DNA from: JAWXCE01 sp034440495
Lineage (GTDB): Bacteria > Pseudomonadota > Alphaproteobacteria > Rhizobiales > Rhodomicrobiaceae
DNA: 46,365 nucleotides
NCBI GenBank assembly: GCA_034440495.1
Contig: JAWXCE010000020.1
Location: 1 to 46,365 of the forward strand
Direction: 5' to 3'
Shown here: piece by piece, positions 1 through 9,038 of the stretch
How the letters are laid out: each line of letters starts with the position of its first letter
How positions within the stretch are numbered: position 1 is the stretch's first letter
The notes under the pieces: generated by a model
What the model was told of the DNA's origin: nothing
Database searches by the model: none
The model's input: only the letters and a program-made list of their open reading frames with translations
Translations under genes and position numbers: made by a program

Positions 1-102
1 AGACAGTGATTGTGATCCCGGTGCGCATGACAAAGAGTCGCACAAACCGTCCGTAATTAGAATCCCAAATCGGACTCTTCCGTCTCGGTCAATCACTAGG
101 TT
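1..102 (-). mobile_element. IS630-like insertion sequence, left copy (partial)
   Basis: This stretch is the reverse complement of 46223-46324, with 101 of 102 bases matching; the one mismatch is at position 59. The right copy continues into a reading frame whose start matches IS630-family transposases, so this is the 5' end of the same element running off the left edge on the minus strand. The transposase ATG would lie at 26-28, leaving about nine codons. The likely boundary is CTAG near 97-100. IS630 elements are known to insert at TA, often within CTAG. The element abuts the TGA stop of the phosphatase gene at 103-105. Confidence 0.8.
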
Positions 103-1725
103 TCAAACTCTGACCGGGTCGCGCTTGCCGGGTTCGACTTTGTATGCCCAGCTATGATCGGCGATGGGTTTGGCCTCAGGTTCGCGCGCATCCTTCGCCA
201 TCATAACCATCGTGGTTTTGAACTCGGCGGCGCTCGCCTCCACGAGGCAATATCCATGACGTTTGCCGTTGTGGAAGACCACCACGTCGTCGTTGCGGCG
301 TTCGGCGTCGGGGCGGTCGTTTAGGCCAGATGATATTGCGGTGCCGACAAATTCTGGCGCCAAAGTCGGCCCCCACTTTCCATCCGCCCCACGCCGCCGC
401 ACCTTCGTCACCCAGTGCGAATGGATGTCGCCGGTGATGAACACCGGGTTTTTCGCCCCGTTCTGTTCCAGCAAACTCATCACGTTACCCTGCGCCCATG
501 GATAGGCAGACCAGGCATCATGCCACACTTTTAACGGCTCCTCGTCCTTCACGCGCGCGTCGGCGGGCGTGAACATGATGCCCTGCGCCAGCACGTTCCA
601 TAGCGCCGGTGAGTTCGCGAGGCCGTCCTTTAACCAATCGAGTTGCTGCGCGCCGAGCATATGCCGCTCCGCCGCCAAATCGGGGCATTGCGCCGGGTCG
701 ATGAGCACGCCGCCTGGTTTGCAGGCCTGCGCGTCGCGATATTGCCGTTCGTCGAGCACGTGCAAACGCAGGAGCTTGCCAAAATCGAAGCGGCGGTAAA
801 GCTGGCGCGCGTCGCCTACCACGGGCAGGGCGGATAGCCGGATCGGCATATTCTCAAAATATGCTTGATAGCCGTTCTTACGCTTGGCGGCGAACTCGGC
901 AGCGTCGCCTTTGAGTGGGGTAAGCGCGGCGTAATCGTTATCCACCTCATGATCATCCCAGGTAACGATCCAGGGCATGACGCGGTGCGCCTCGGCCAAA
1001 TCGGCATCCATGCGATATTCGGCGTAACGGCGGCGGAACTGACCGAGGCTGGCAATGCGGATCGGCTCCATCGCGTCCGTATATCGATCATATCGTAGGC
1101 GGCGCGCGGTGGGGCGACCGAATTTGATGCGGAAATGCTCGTAAGCGCTCTCGTAGATATAATCGCCAAGATGCACGGCGAAATCCAGATCGGCCTCGGC
1201 CATGGCGCGGTAAGCGTGGAAAAACTCGTTTTCATATTCAGCGCAGGAGCAGAAGCCGAAGCGCAATTTGGCGTCGAGGCCGGGGGGAGGCGCGGTTTTG
1301 GTCAGGCCCAGCGGGCTTTCCTCATCGCCGCACCAGAAGCGGTATGTGTACCGGTGGCCCGGCTGCAATCCGCCCGCCTCGACATGTACCGCATAGCCTT
1401 TCTCGCGCGCGGCGACCGCGTCGCCTTGCGCGACGGCGCGGCCGGGCGCCTCTGCATCATAAAGCGCCCACCAGAGTTTGTAGGACGGCTCCGCCAAACC
1501 CCAGGTCTCGGCATCCTCTAAATCCGCGCCAAGCCGCGTCCACAGCACCACGCCATCGGGCAACGGATCGCCGGACGCCACGCCGAACATGAATGGGTTG
1601 GTCGCAAAACGCGGTCTTGCCTCCAGCGGCTGCGAGAAAGGCGGAGCGAGCACGGCGGCGGCGGCCAGCGTCGCGGCGCTGCTCAGGATGTCACGGCGGG
1701 AAAAGCGGGAGGAGGTTTTGGACAT
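103..1725 (-). CDS. phoD: PhoD-like alkaline phosphatase, Tat-exported
   Basis: Predicted phosphodiesterase/phosphomonoesterase of the PhoD family (540 aa), which releases phosphate from organic esters outside the cytoplasm. The N-terminus has a twin-arginine signal (SRRDILSS) followed by an Ala-rich hydrophobic stretch. The mature part opens with FMFGVASGDPLPDGVVLWTR, typical of the PhoD N-terminal domain. Metal-site motifs are visible: HLGDYIYE, WDDHEVDNDY and TGDIHSHW. The start is set at the ATG giving MSKTSS; a GTG three codons upstream (1734) is possible. It is divergent from the AlkB-like gene, and its stop codon touches the IS630-like end. Length fits the family. A metal-dependent Tat substrate is firmly supported; the exact substrate is not known. 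Confidence 0.93.
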   Translation of the reverse strand: MSKTSSRFSRRDILSSAATLAAAAVLAPPFSQPLEARPRFATNPFMFGVASGDPLPDGVVLWTRLGADLEDAETWGLAEPSYKLWWALYDAEAPGRAVAQGDAVAAREKGYAVHVEAGGLQPGHRYTYRFWCGDEESPLGLTKTAPPPGLDAKLRFGFCSCAEYENEFFHAYRAMAEADLDFAVHLGDYIYESAYEHFRIKFGRPTARRLRYDRYTDAMEPIRIASLGQFRRRYAEYRMDADLAEAHRVMPWIVTWDDHEVDNDYAALTPLKGDAAEFAAKRKNGYQAYFENMPIRLSALPVVGDARQLYRRFDFGKLLRLHVLDERQYRDAQACKPGGVLIDPAQCPDLAAERHMLGAQQLDWLKDGLANSPALWNVLAQGIMFTPADARVKDEEPLKVWHDAWSAYPWAQGNVMSLLEQNGAKNPVFITGDIHSHWVTKVRRRGADGKWGPTLAPEFVGTAISSGLNDRPDAERRNDDVVVFHNGKRHGYCLVEASAAEFKTTMVMMAKDAREPEAKPIADHSWAYKVEPGKRDPVRV

Positions 1726-1877
1726 CTTTGTCACCGGGTGGCGAGCTGGTTTCGCTGATATTCAAAGTAAAGTAACCGAAAAAGGTGACAGAGGGGTGAC
1801 TACAAAACGTTACAAGAACATGGTTTGGAAGAAGGTGAAATTACTATACAATAGTGGCATCACAACAGGAGACGGCC

Positions 1878-2963
1878 ATGCTGGCCAACGCGCTTCCGTT
1901 CGCCATAGGGCTTACTTTTCCAGTGCTGTTTGCAGTTGGCGCCACGTTGGGCGGTGTCTGGATTTCGGCGGTTTCAGTCTATGCGCTGATCGCCATCCCT
2001 ATTGTCGATTACTTCATTGGCGCGTCGGAGAAAAACCTCGACGCCAACACCGGCGAGGACGACCTGTTCTGGCACAAGCTCATTACCTGGGTGTGGGCGC
2101 CAGTGCAATTTGCTCTCATAGTCGCGCTGTTATGGCTTGCGGGCGGCGCTTCGCATCTCTCCGACGGCGAACTCATCCGGCTCGCGGCGGCGCTTGGGAT
2201 CATCACCGGCGGCGTCGGGATCACCTACGCTCACGAGCTTGTGCACCAAACCAACCGCTTTGAGCGAGGGTTAGGTGAGGCGCTGCTGACCTCGACCCTT
2301 TACGGCCATTTCGCCGTGGAGCATGTGCACGGACATCACTTCCATGTGGGCACGCCGAAAGACCCGGTGTCGGCGCGCTTCAACGAAAGCTTCTGGGCGT
2401 TTCTACCACGCGCAGTAGGCAGCAGTTTTGTATCCGCCTGGCGCATTACCGCGGACAGGCTCGCGCGGCGCGGCTTGCCGCTTTGGCATATCTCGAACCC
2501 GTTCTGGCGCTATGGCGCGGCGACTATCGCGTGGTTTGCGGCGGCTTATATGCTGGCGGGATGGTTTGGGGTCGCCCTGTTCGCACTGCAGGGCGTTGTG
2601 GCATTCGCCATGCTGGAGGCGGTGAATTACGTGGAGCATTACGGGCTGTCGCGCCGCCTTCTGCCAGATGGCAAATATGAGCGCGTGGCCCCGCATCATT
2701 CCTGGAATACGTCCAACATGCTTACGAACTATTTTCTCATCAACCTGCAGCGGCATTCCGACCATCACTACCGGCCGCAGCGGCGATACCCAGTGTTGCA
2801 ACATTACGATGAAACCAAAGCGCCGCAGTTGCCCTATGGCTATCCGGCGATGCTGACGATGGCGCTTTTGCCGCCGCTCTGGTTTCGCGTCATGAATCCG
2901 AGAGTTGAGGCATGGCGGGCGCGACATTACCCGACGGGTAACCTCAAACCGTTAAGCAGTTAA
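1878..2963 (+). CDS. alkB: AlkB-type integral-membrane alkane 1-monooxygenase
   Basis: Predicted non-heme di-iron membrane hydroxylase (361 aa) that would oxidise terminal methyl groups of alkanes or related chains using O2 and rubredoxin. The histidine clusters of the family are present: HELVH near residue 118, HVHGHH near 150, NYVEHYG near 250 and HSDHHYRP near 293. Several hydrophobic segments occur in the first 110 residues and around 205-240. The ATG at 1878 is chosen because AGGAG lies six bases before it; an upstream GTG at 1854 has no such site. No rubredoxin or rubredoxin reductase gene is nearby, so electron partners must be encoded elsewhere. The substrate could also be a fatty acyl chain, since the wider fatty-acid desaturase superfamily shares these motifs. 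Confidence 0.88.
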   Translation: MLANALPFAIGLTFPVLFAVGATLGGVWISAVSVYALIAIPIVDYFIGASEKNLDANTGEDDLFWHKLITWVWAPVQFALIVALLWLAGGASHLSDGELIRLAAALGIITGGVGITYAHELVHQTNRFERGLGEALLTSTLYGHFAVEHVHGHHFHVGTPKDPVSARFNESFWAFLPRAVGSSFVSAWRITADRLARRGLPLWHISNPFWRYGAATIAWFAAAYMLAGWFGVALFALQGVVAFAMLEAVNYVEHYGLSRRLLPDGKYERVAPHHSWNTSNMLTNYFLINLQRHSDHHYRPQRRYPVLQHYDETKAPQLPYGYPAMLTMALLPPLWFRVMNPRVEAWRARHYPTGNLKPLSS

Positions 2964-2995
2964 GGCTAGGTCGCGCACATATGCCGGGCTGCCGT

Positions 2996-4003
2996 TTAAC
3001 GGTTTGCCGTCGCCGTCTGGGCTGGATCGTCTCCCGTAAATGCAACCCGGACACCCTTTTTGACCATGGTCGCGAGGTCTTGCGCGTCCCAGTTGGTTAG
3101 CCGCACGCAGCCGTTGGAGAAGTTTTTCGAGACCTCGCTGGGCTCCGGCGTGCCGTGAATGCCATAGCCATCTTGGTCCAGGTCGATCCAGATCGTGCCA
3201 ACCGGGTTGTTCGGGCCCGCAGCAATCTCGAATTTCTGCTTGGTTTTGACGCCTTTGAAGTCAAGCTTTTCCAGGTCGTATGTATAGCCCGGCATTTTGA
3301 CAACGCGGGTTACGGTGAGTTCGCCTTGAGGCGAAGGCGTTTCATTGGAACCGATTGTCGCCGGATAAAACGCCAGGAGCTTGTTTTCCTTATCGAACAC
3401 GCGAACCGCGCCGAGGGTTTTGTCGGCCTCTATGCGATCGGCGCGCTCCTCGGCTTTTACCCGGTCGACTGCCGGAACCATAATTTTCGCGCCAGAGTCA
3501 TCCAGCGATTGCCCGGGGTTTAATTCTTTAAGGAGCGCCGAGTCGGTGTGATATTTCTCGCCCAGCAGCTCGGCAACGCTTGTGTAAGCCAGTCGAGCTA
3601 GGTCGGCTTTATCTTCCAGCTTTGCCGGTATTTTACCCGCAAACGGACCTTTCGTATCCGCCTTGCTAATTTCGGCTTTACGCAACACGGGGCCACTTCC
3701 CGCCGAAGCGATCAGCTTTTCAAACATTGCTTTATCGAGTTTGCCGTCAACTTCGAGACCCTCGCGACGCTCAAACTCGGCAATCGCTTTCTCCGTATTG
3801 CTCCCGCCGAGGCCGTCTATAACGCCGGGCGAAATACGGCCTCTACTAAGCAAAATCTGCGCCTTTAGCAGCGATGCATTCCGCTCTCCGCTCTTGCCAG
3901 GTTGGAACTCGGCGTTCTCAATATCCTCAACCACCAGCGGTTTGGCGTTTGCAGCGGGGATAACTACGGCTAGCAACAAAGCTAAAGCGAAAAGCCGGTC
4001 CAT
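2996..4003 (-). CDS. L,D-transpeptidase (YkuD family), secreted
   Basis: Predicted periplasmic L,D-transpeptidase (335 aa) that forms 3-3 peptidoglycan crosslinks or attaches proteins to the wall. It begins with a signal peptide (MDRLFALALLLAVVIPAANA). A peptidoglycan-binding-like repeat follows at about 45-100 (GVIDGLGGSNTEKAIAEFER), then a region resembling the linker of ErfK/YbiS proteins. The catalytic YkuD domain occupies the last 140 residues, with HGTPEPSEVSKNFSNGCVRL holding the catalytic Cys at about 299. The start is set at the inner ATG after GGAAC; a TTG four codons earlier (4015) is less likely. It stands alone, convergent with the AlkB-like gene. Confidence 0.9.
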   Translation of the reverse strand: MDRLFALALLLAVVIPAANAKPLVVEDIENAEFQPGKSGERNASLLKAQILLSRGRISPGVIDGLGGSNTEKAIAEFERREGLEVDGKLDKAMFEKLIASAGSGPVLRKAEISKADTKGPFAGKIPAKLEDKADLARLAYTSVAELLGEKYHTDSALLKELNPGQSLDDSGAKIMVPAVDRVKAEERADRIEADKTLGAVRVFDKENKLLAFYPATIGSNETPSPQGELTVTRVVKMPGYTYDLEKLDFKGVKTKQKFEIAAGPNNPVGTIWIDLDQDGYGIHGTPEPSEVSKNFSNGCVRLTNWDAQDLATMVKKGVRVAFTGDDPAQTATANR

Positions 4004-4174
4004 GTCATGTTCCAATTATTAGGGGCATGACTCGCAAAGTGTTTGCTCAGGCAAGAGTTCCTTGCTGCTTGAACATTAAACCACACCGCCTTGAAATTCG
4101 AATGTCCACAAGCGAAACGCGCAGGCTCTGAAGTTTTTATAGACAAGTCTGATGTTCGCGCGGGATGAACGCGG

Positions 4175-5443
4175 ATGAGCACAACGATCACAGCAGAATT
4201 CCAGGCGGCAGAGCGGTTTTTCGATAGCGGCGAGGGCGCGCTGTTCGTCACGGGGCGCGCGGGCACCGGCAAATCCACGCTGCTGCGGCGGCTGAAGGAG
4301 CGGGGCGGGCGCACGGCGGTGGTGGTCGCACCGACGGGGCTTGCGGCTGTAAATGCGGGCGGGCAAACTATCCATTCGTTCTTCAAATTTGCGCCGAAGC
4401 TCATCAACCCGGGCGACATCAAGCGCGCGGCCAACCCCAAGCTCATCCAGTCCATCGACACGCTGATTATCGACGAAGTGTCGATGGTGCGCGCCGATTT
4501 GATGGACGGCATCGACCGCAGCTTGCGCCTTAACCGCGACCGTCCGAGCGACCCCTTCGGCGGCCTGCAGCTCATGCTGTTCGGCGACGTATGCCAGCTT
4601 TCGCCCGTTATCCAACGCGAGCTTACCCCCTATTTCGAGGAAAACTACGGCGGCGTTTATTTCTTCAACGCGCCCGGCTTTCGCGACGCAGGTTGCGAAA
4701 TTCTGGAGTTGAATCAGGTTTTCCGGCAGAAGGACGAAGAGTTCGTGGCCATCCTCAACGCTGTCCGCGAGGGCAGGGCGACGAACGACGACTACGCCGC
4801 GCTGAACGCTCGCGTCATGCCGCTGGAGAATATGGCGAAACCCGCCTCCGCCGTCATCCTGACGCCCACCAATCAGGCCGCCATCGACATGAACCGCGAG
4901 GCGCTGGGTCGCCTCAAAGGTTCCGTCACGCCGTTCGAGGCGACCATTTCCGGCCAGTTCGACGAAAGCGCGTACCCGACCGAAAAGGTGCTGCACCTCA
5001 AGACCGGCGCGAAGGTGGTGATGCTGCGCAACGATCCCAAGGGCCGCTGGGTGAACGGCACGCTCGCCGAAATCGCGCTCGTCAAGGGCCGCGAGGTGCA
5101 TATCGCGGTGGGCGGAGAGGTGCACGAGTTGGAGCCTGTGACGTGGGAGAACACGCGCTATGCAATGAACGACGCGACGCAGGAGATAACATCCGACAGC
5201 GTCGGAAAATTCCGGCAACTGCCGATCCGCCTCGCCTGGGCGATGACCATTCACAAGGCGCAAGGGTTAACGTTGGAGAGCGTCTATCTCGACATGGGCC
5301 GCGGCGGTTTCGCGCACGGGCAGACTTATGTGGCGCTGAGCCGGTGCAAAACGCTGGAGGGGCTGGGGCTAGCCCGCCCGATAAGGCGCAGCGACGTGAT
5401 TTTCGACCGCGCCGCGCTGCGGTATCGCGAGCTTTTTAATTAA
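4175..5443 (+). CDS. PIF1/RecD-like superfamily 1 DNA helicase
   Basis: Predicted ATP-dependent 5'-3' DNA helicase of the PIF1/RecD-like group (422 aa). Walker A is GRAGTGKSTLL near residue 29. It is followed by APTGLAAVNAGGQTIHSFF (motif Ia region), Walker B DEVSMVRADLMDGID, the motif III-like FGDVCQLSPV, and near the C-terminus TIHKAQGLTLESVYLDMGRG with YVALSRCK (motifs V-VI). The protein is a compact helicase core without an obvious extra nuclease domain. Its stop overlaps by four bases the end of the decayed gene on the opposite strand. Codon use is like the rest of the chromosome, so it is probably native and not part of that AT-rich unit. A role in replication or repair is inferred. Confidence 0.88.
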   Translation: MSTTITAEFQAAERFFDSGEGALFVTGRAGTGKSTLLRRLKERGGRTAVVVAPTGLAAVNAGGQTIHSFFKFAPKLINPGDIKRAANPKLIQSIDTLIIDEVSMVRADLMDGIDRSLRLNRDRPSDPFGGLQLMLFGDVCQLSPVIQRELTPYFEENYGGVYFFNAPGFRDAGCEILELNQVFRQKDEEFVAILNAVREGRATNDDYAALNARVMPLENMAKPASAVILTPTNQAAIDMNREALGRLKGSVTPFEATISGQFDESAYPTEKVLHLKTGAKVVMLRNDPKGRWVNGTLAEIALVKGREVHIAVGGEVHELEPVTWENTRYAMNDATQEITSDSVGKFRQLPIRLAWAMTIHKAQGLTLESVYLDMGRGGFAHGQTYVALSRCKTLEGLGLARPIRRSDVIFDRAALRYRELFN

Positions 5444-7195
5444 TTACCAAGCTCTTTTAGCAACCAGTTTAACTCAGCTCGCGCTTCTGATAACAATTCG
5501 TTATATGTCTTATATTTAACACTAGGGCTTGAGTATGCGGGGTTAAGTGAGCTATCAATTTTGCCCCCTAACAATATTACATCAATTTTGTCTACTGGGA
5601 GATGAGCGGATAGTGCATCTCTATACTCGCTAGCTTGGGCTTCGTCGGCGCGCGCAAGTATATGGGAAGGCCTTTTGAACTCGATTAGCAAATGACGGGC
5701 GGTTATGTCAGTTGCTAAGAGCAAATCAGGCCTTTTAGAGCTGCGGTCTCCGGAAAATTTCTTGTGGGTATAATCCAATATTATTCGACGTAAAGTTTTA
5801 TTAGATGACATTATTGAGTACTTGTTACCTAGAACCCATAGAGTTTTGTCGATTGACCTATGGACATCTTTTTCTAAAGTGTTGGGATTTAAAATTAGAA
5901 TTTCGAGGGCATTTAAAAATGCCATTCTGTGTTTGGCATTTTGTGCAATAAGAGATATTTCGAGTAAACCAAACTGCTCTATGGCTTCAGCAAAATGCCC
6001 TACATCTAAACTCTCGGATTCATGTATTTTTTTAAGATCTCCCAATATTCATCTTTTTCCGTTGCATCTAAAAGCAAGCTAGCTAGCGCATTAATACGCT
6101 CATCCTTCTCACCATAAAATTTGTACAGTATACGATTAATTGCAGCATCTGCAAATTTGCGTCGATGCTCAGGAAGCCCTTCAAGCCTTCGTTTTATTTC
6201 GGCTTGGAGACGCGCTTTTTGTAGCCCTATTTCTCTCTTATGCGTTTCGTAAAGAGCATTTTTAACCTGCGTAGCGACGTAATCGCAAAGCTCTTGATAC
6301 CCTTTGCTATTTTCTGAAATAGCTCCCCAGTCTGCGGTAACAGACTCTTCAAGTCCGTCAACTTCCACTTCACTATAAACCTTCTTGAGTAGCTTTTCCG
6401 GTATTTCTTTGTCGTCCTGTAGTACGAAAAAATGTGGCTTTGAACCAACCATTTTGCCGTTGACCTTAATTACTATCCCAGGCTTTTTCAGCTTTTTCCC
6501 ACCCTCAGCAATAGTAAAAACAAGAAAAGACGTGCCCGCGTTTTCGAGCATCTGGCTGTGCCGGATAGTCGGGCCACTTATATCTTCAATCGTTATGCGC
6601 TGGAGATTTACAAATATAGAAAATTCAGGAGATCTGCCGTAATCTTGAATAAGCAAGGCTTTCAGCCCTTCGGGAGTAGGAAAGGTCAAATTTTGATTGA
6701 GAGAATACAGGGTGATTTTAGTTCCCTTCTCTGCAACTGAATCTTCGGACGTTATGGGAAGCGCGACCTGTTCAAGGTCAACTTTAGAGTTTAAAAAGTG
6801 ATTTTTATCAATTTTAAGAGATGTTTTACGTCCGCGAGCGCAAGTTTCGATTTGCATCAAACTAGCAGCTGCAAGCCCAGCAAACTTGCCAACGCCTTTG
6901 CGGCCTTTTAATTTAGTTTAAATCTTTCTGTCCGGTCTTCCTTGCGAGAAACACGGTCGCTGGCGATATTTAAATATTCGGAACGAATCTCAAATTCCGT
7001 CATGCCGCAGCCGTCATCTTGAACGATTATCGAGTTTTAGCTCACTGCGGTAGGCAATGTGATCCATACATTTTCCGAGTCCGCGTCCCAGGCATTATCG
7101 ACCAGTTCCTTCAATGCTGCTTCGGTCGATCTATAATTTTCGCCCAGGATAGCTGCCAGACGAGTATCGACTTTAAAATTTGCGGTGTTTTGCAT
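5440..7195 (-). pseudogene. Decayed GHKL (HSP90-like) ATPase fused to PD-(D/E)xK nuclease domain
   Basis: One gene of about 585 codons is split by three lesions. From the ATG at 7195 the frame reads a GHKL ATP-binding N-terminus: NYRSTEAALKELVDNAWDAD (N box), then TAA at 7037-7039 where AAA (Lys) would continue, then IIVQDDGCGM (G1 box) and SEYLNIASDR. A one-base loss near 6908-6925 shifts the frame into KGRKGVGKFAGLAAASLMQI (G2 box, 6861-6910), which runs on to 6006. A second one-base loss in a run of seven A residues (6025-6031) shifts into the last part, 5440-6045. That part carries RPDLLL...LLIEFKRPS, a PD-(D/E)xK nuclease signature. The region is visibly AT-richer than its neighbours, suggesting transfer. 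Related ATPase-nuclease proteins are plausible defence factors, but that is inference. Confidence 0.82.
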
Positions 7196-7276
7196 TTCAG
7201 TTACTCGAATAAGCAATATTGAGGTTCTGACGCAGGAGTAACTGATTCTCCCCTAGATTGTATTTAGTTGAGCCCA

Positions 7277-8020
7277 ATGCCCCCTACATCCACCCTCCTC
7301 CTAATAACCGCCGTCTTCCTCCTTGCGGGGTTCGTGAAGGGCATGCTCGGGCTGGGGCTTCCGACGGTTGCGGTGGCGCTGTTGACCGCCAGCCTCGGAT
7401 TGCCACAGGCGATTGCGCTGGTGCTGATCCCGGCGTTCCTCACCAATGTCTGGCAGGCGCTCGCCGGAGGCCACACGCGCGCGCTCACTCTGCGGCTCTG
7501 GCCGTTTCTAATCCCTGCTACGCTCACGGTATGGATCGGCGCAAAGGCGCTCGCGCAGGTCGATGCGAAGACGCTTTCGTCCGTGCTCGGCGTGTTGCTC
7601 GTGGTTTACGCAGGCGTCAATCTCGCCAGATTCCGGCTCACCATCAGCCCGCGTCAAGAGCGTTGGGCGGGGCCGCTCGTTGGCGCGGTCAACGGCGTGT
7701 TCACGGGCATGACCGGATCGTTCACCGTGCCGGGCGTTATGTATCTGCAATCCATCGGCCTTTCGCGCGACGCGCTCATCCAGGCGATGGGGATGCTGTT
7801 TACCCTCTCCACCGTGGCGCTGGCCGTCGCCCTCAGCGGCAACAATCTCCTCACCCGCGAGATAGCGCTCGCTTCGCTTCTCGCAATGATCCCGGTGCTC
7901 ACAGGCGTAGCGGCGGGTGGATGGATGCGCCAACGCCTGTCGGAGGCCACCTTCCGCCGCGCTTTTTTCCTCTCATTACTCGCGCTGGGCCTATATATCA
8001 TTGTGGCGGCAATCCGCTAA
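7277..8020 (+). CDS. TauE/SafE family membrane permease
   Basis: Predicted inner-membrane transporter of the TauE/SafE (DUF81) family (247 aa), whose members are linked to export or uptake of sulfite, sulfoacetate or related organic anions. About seven to eight hydrophobic helices span the protein. The first repeat carries GFVKGMLGLGLPTVAVALL and the second GAVNGVFTGMTGSFTVPGVM; these paired glycine-rich stretches are typical of the family. The ATG at 7277 is used; a TTG three codons earlier (7268) is possible, and neither has a strong ribosome site. It follows the decayed gene by 81 bases, divergently. Substrate unknown. Confidence 0.85.
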   Translation: MPPTSTLLLITAVFLLAGFVKGMLGLGLPTVAVALLTASLGLPQAIALVLIPAFLTNVWQALAGGHTRALTLRLWPFLIPATLTVWIGAKALAQVDAKTLSSVLGVLLVVYAGVNLARFRLTISPRQERWAGPLVGAVNGVFTGMTGSFTVPGVMYLQSIGLSRDALIQAMGMLFTLSTVALAVALSGNNLLTREIALASLLAMIPVLTGVAAGGWMRQRLSEATFRRAFFLSLLALGLYIIVAAIR

Positions 8021-8074
8021 TTGCGCCCATGAACCCTGGGCGTGGTAGGCATAGGACAGGGACGCGCGCTTGCA

Positions 8075-8572
8075 ATGGAAGACTCTCATCCACCAGAGGT
8101 AAATCCCGCTAACCGCCTGATCGAGGTGACGCTGGACGAGGCGTCCATCGGTCGCAACACTCCGGAGGTTGAGCAGGAGCGCAAAATTGCGATCCTCGAC
8201 ATCCTCGACGGCAATCATTTCGAGCTGGACGCCGGGTCGCCCGGCCCATACCGGCTAGCGCTCAGCATGGCGGAGCAGCGGCTGGTGCTCACGGTGGCAG
8301 ACGAGTCGGGCGCGCAACTGATCGCATTCATCCTGTCGCTCTCGCCCTTCCGTAAAATCGTGAAGGACTATTTCATGGTCTGCGATAGCTACTTTCAGGC
8401 CATCAAGACCGAGCCGCCGAGCCGCATCGAGGCCATCGACATGGGCCGACGTGGCCTGCACGACGAAGGCTCGAAGCTGCTGATCGAGCGCCTTGCAGGC
8501 AAAATCAAAATGGATTTCAACACCGCGCGCCGCCTGTTCACGCTGCTTTGCGCCCTGCACTGGAAGGGTTGA
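8075..8572 (+). CDS. UPF0262 family protein
   Basis: A 165-aa protein matching the alphaproteobacterial UPF0262 family of unknown function. Recognisable stretches are NRLIEVTLDEASIGR, EQERKIAILDILDGNHF and LSLSPFRKIVKDYFMVCDSY, ending in NTARRLFTLLCALHW. No membrane segment or signal peptide is seen, so it is likely cytoplasmic. In many alphaproteobacteria this gene sits directly before a low-molecular-weight phosphatase gene and then infA, maf and yacG; the first pair is kept here, with four bases between them. The start is placed at the ATG at 8075; an upstream GTG at 8042 is also open. Confidence 0.88.
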   Translation: MEDSHPPEVNPANRLIEVTLDEASIGRNTPEVEQERKIAILDILDGNHFELDAGSPGPYRLALSMAEQRLVLTVADESGAQLIAFILSLSPFRKIVKDYFMVCDSYFQAIKTEPPSRIEAIDMGRRGLHDEGSKLLIERLAGKIKMDFNTARRLFTLLCALHWKG

Positions 8573-8576
8573 GCGC

Positions 8577-9038
8577 TTGGGCGAGGGTGGCAAAGGCGAC
8601 AGCCTGCCGGGCGCCATCCTGTTCGCCTGCAACATGAACGCGGTGCGTTCGCCGATGGCGGCGGCGCTGTTCAAACATCTGGCAGGGCGGGGGATTTACG
8701 TGGAGTCGGCGGGCGTGCGGCCTGGCGAGGCAGATCATTTCGCCGCCGCCGTCATGGACGAAATCGGGATCGACATCTCCAAACATCAGCCGCAAGCCAT
8801 CGAAGATCTGCATGACACCTCGTTTGATATGGTGGTGACGCTTGCGCCGGAGGCTCACCACAAAGCCCTGGAAATGACTCGCACCATGGCGGTGGATGTA
8901 GAATACTGGCCAACCATCGACCCGACGGCGACCGCAGGCAGTCGCGAGCAAATTCTGGACGCTTACCGCGCCGTCCGTGACGGCCTCACCAAGCGCATCA
9001 AGGCCCGCTTCGCAATCCAGGGCGCCGCAAAGGATTAG
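8577..9038 (+). CDS. Low-molecular-weight protein tyrosine phosphatase family
   Basis: Predicted low-molecular-weight phosphatase or arsenate-reductase-fold protein (about 153 aa). The catalytic loop is visible near the N-terminus: CNMNAVRSP, giving C-x5-R-S with Cys at about 18 and Arg at about 24. The aspartate acid of the family is probably in YWPTIDPTA. The start is uncertain because no ATG lies between the previous stop and the P-loop. TTG at 8577 with GGAAGGG just upstream fits best; an ATG at 8493 would overlap UPF0262 by 80 bases and add a non-conserved tail. The gene is coupled to the UPF0262 gene. Its in vivo substrate is unknown. Confidence 0.85.
   Translation: MGEGGKGDSLPGAILFACNMNAVRSPMAAALFKHLAGRGIYVESAGVRPGEADHFAAAVMDEIGIDISKHQPQAIEDLHDTSFDMVVTLAPEAHHKALEMTRTMAVDVEYWPTIDPTATAGSREQILDAYRAVRDGLTKRIKARFAIQGAAKD

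Noticed and set aside
4076..5263. Long minus-strand open frame (395 codons) opposite the helicase
   Set aside because: The plus-strand frame has all helicase motifs in order; the reverse frame has no recognisable domain and is an expected by-product of GC-rich codon use.
5440..6045. Reading the nuclease part as an independent 201-aa gene
   Set aside because: It lacks a good start and continues the ATPase protein if one A is added; the upstream lesions show general decay.
7258..8112. Alternative plus-strand frame of 284 codons over the TauE-like gene
   Set aside because: It is Arg/His/Pro-rich with no membrane segments, while the overlapping frame encodes a clean multi-helix permease.
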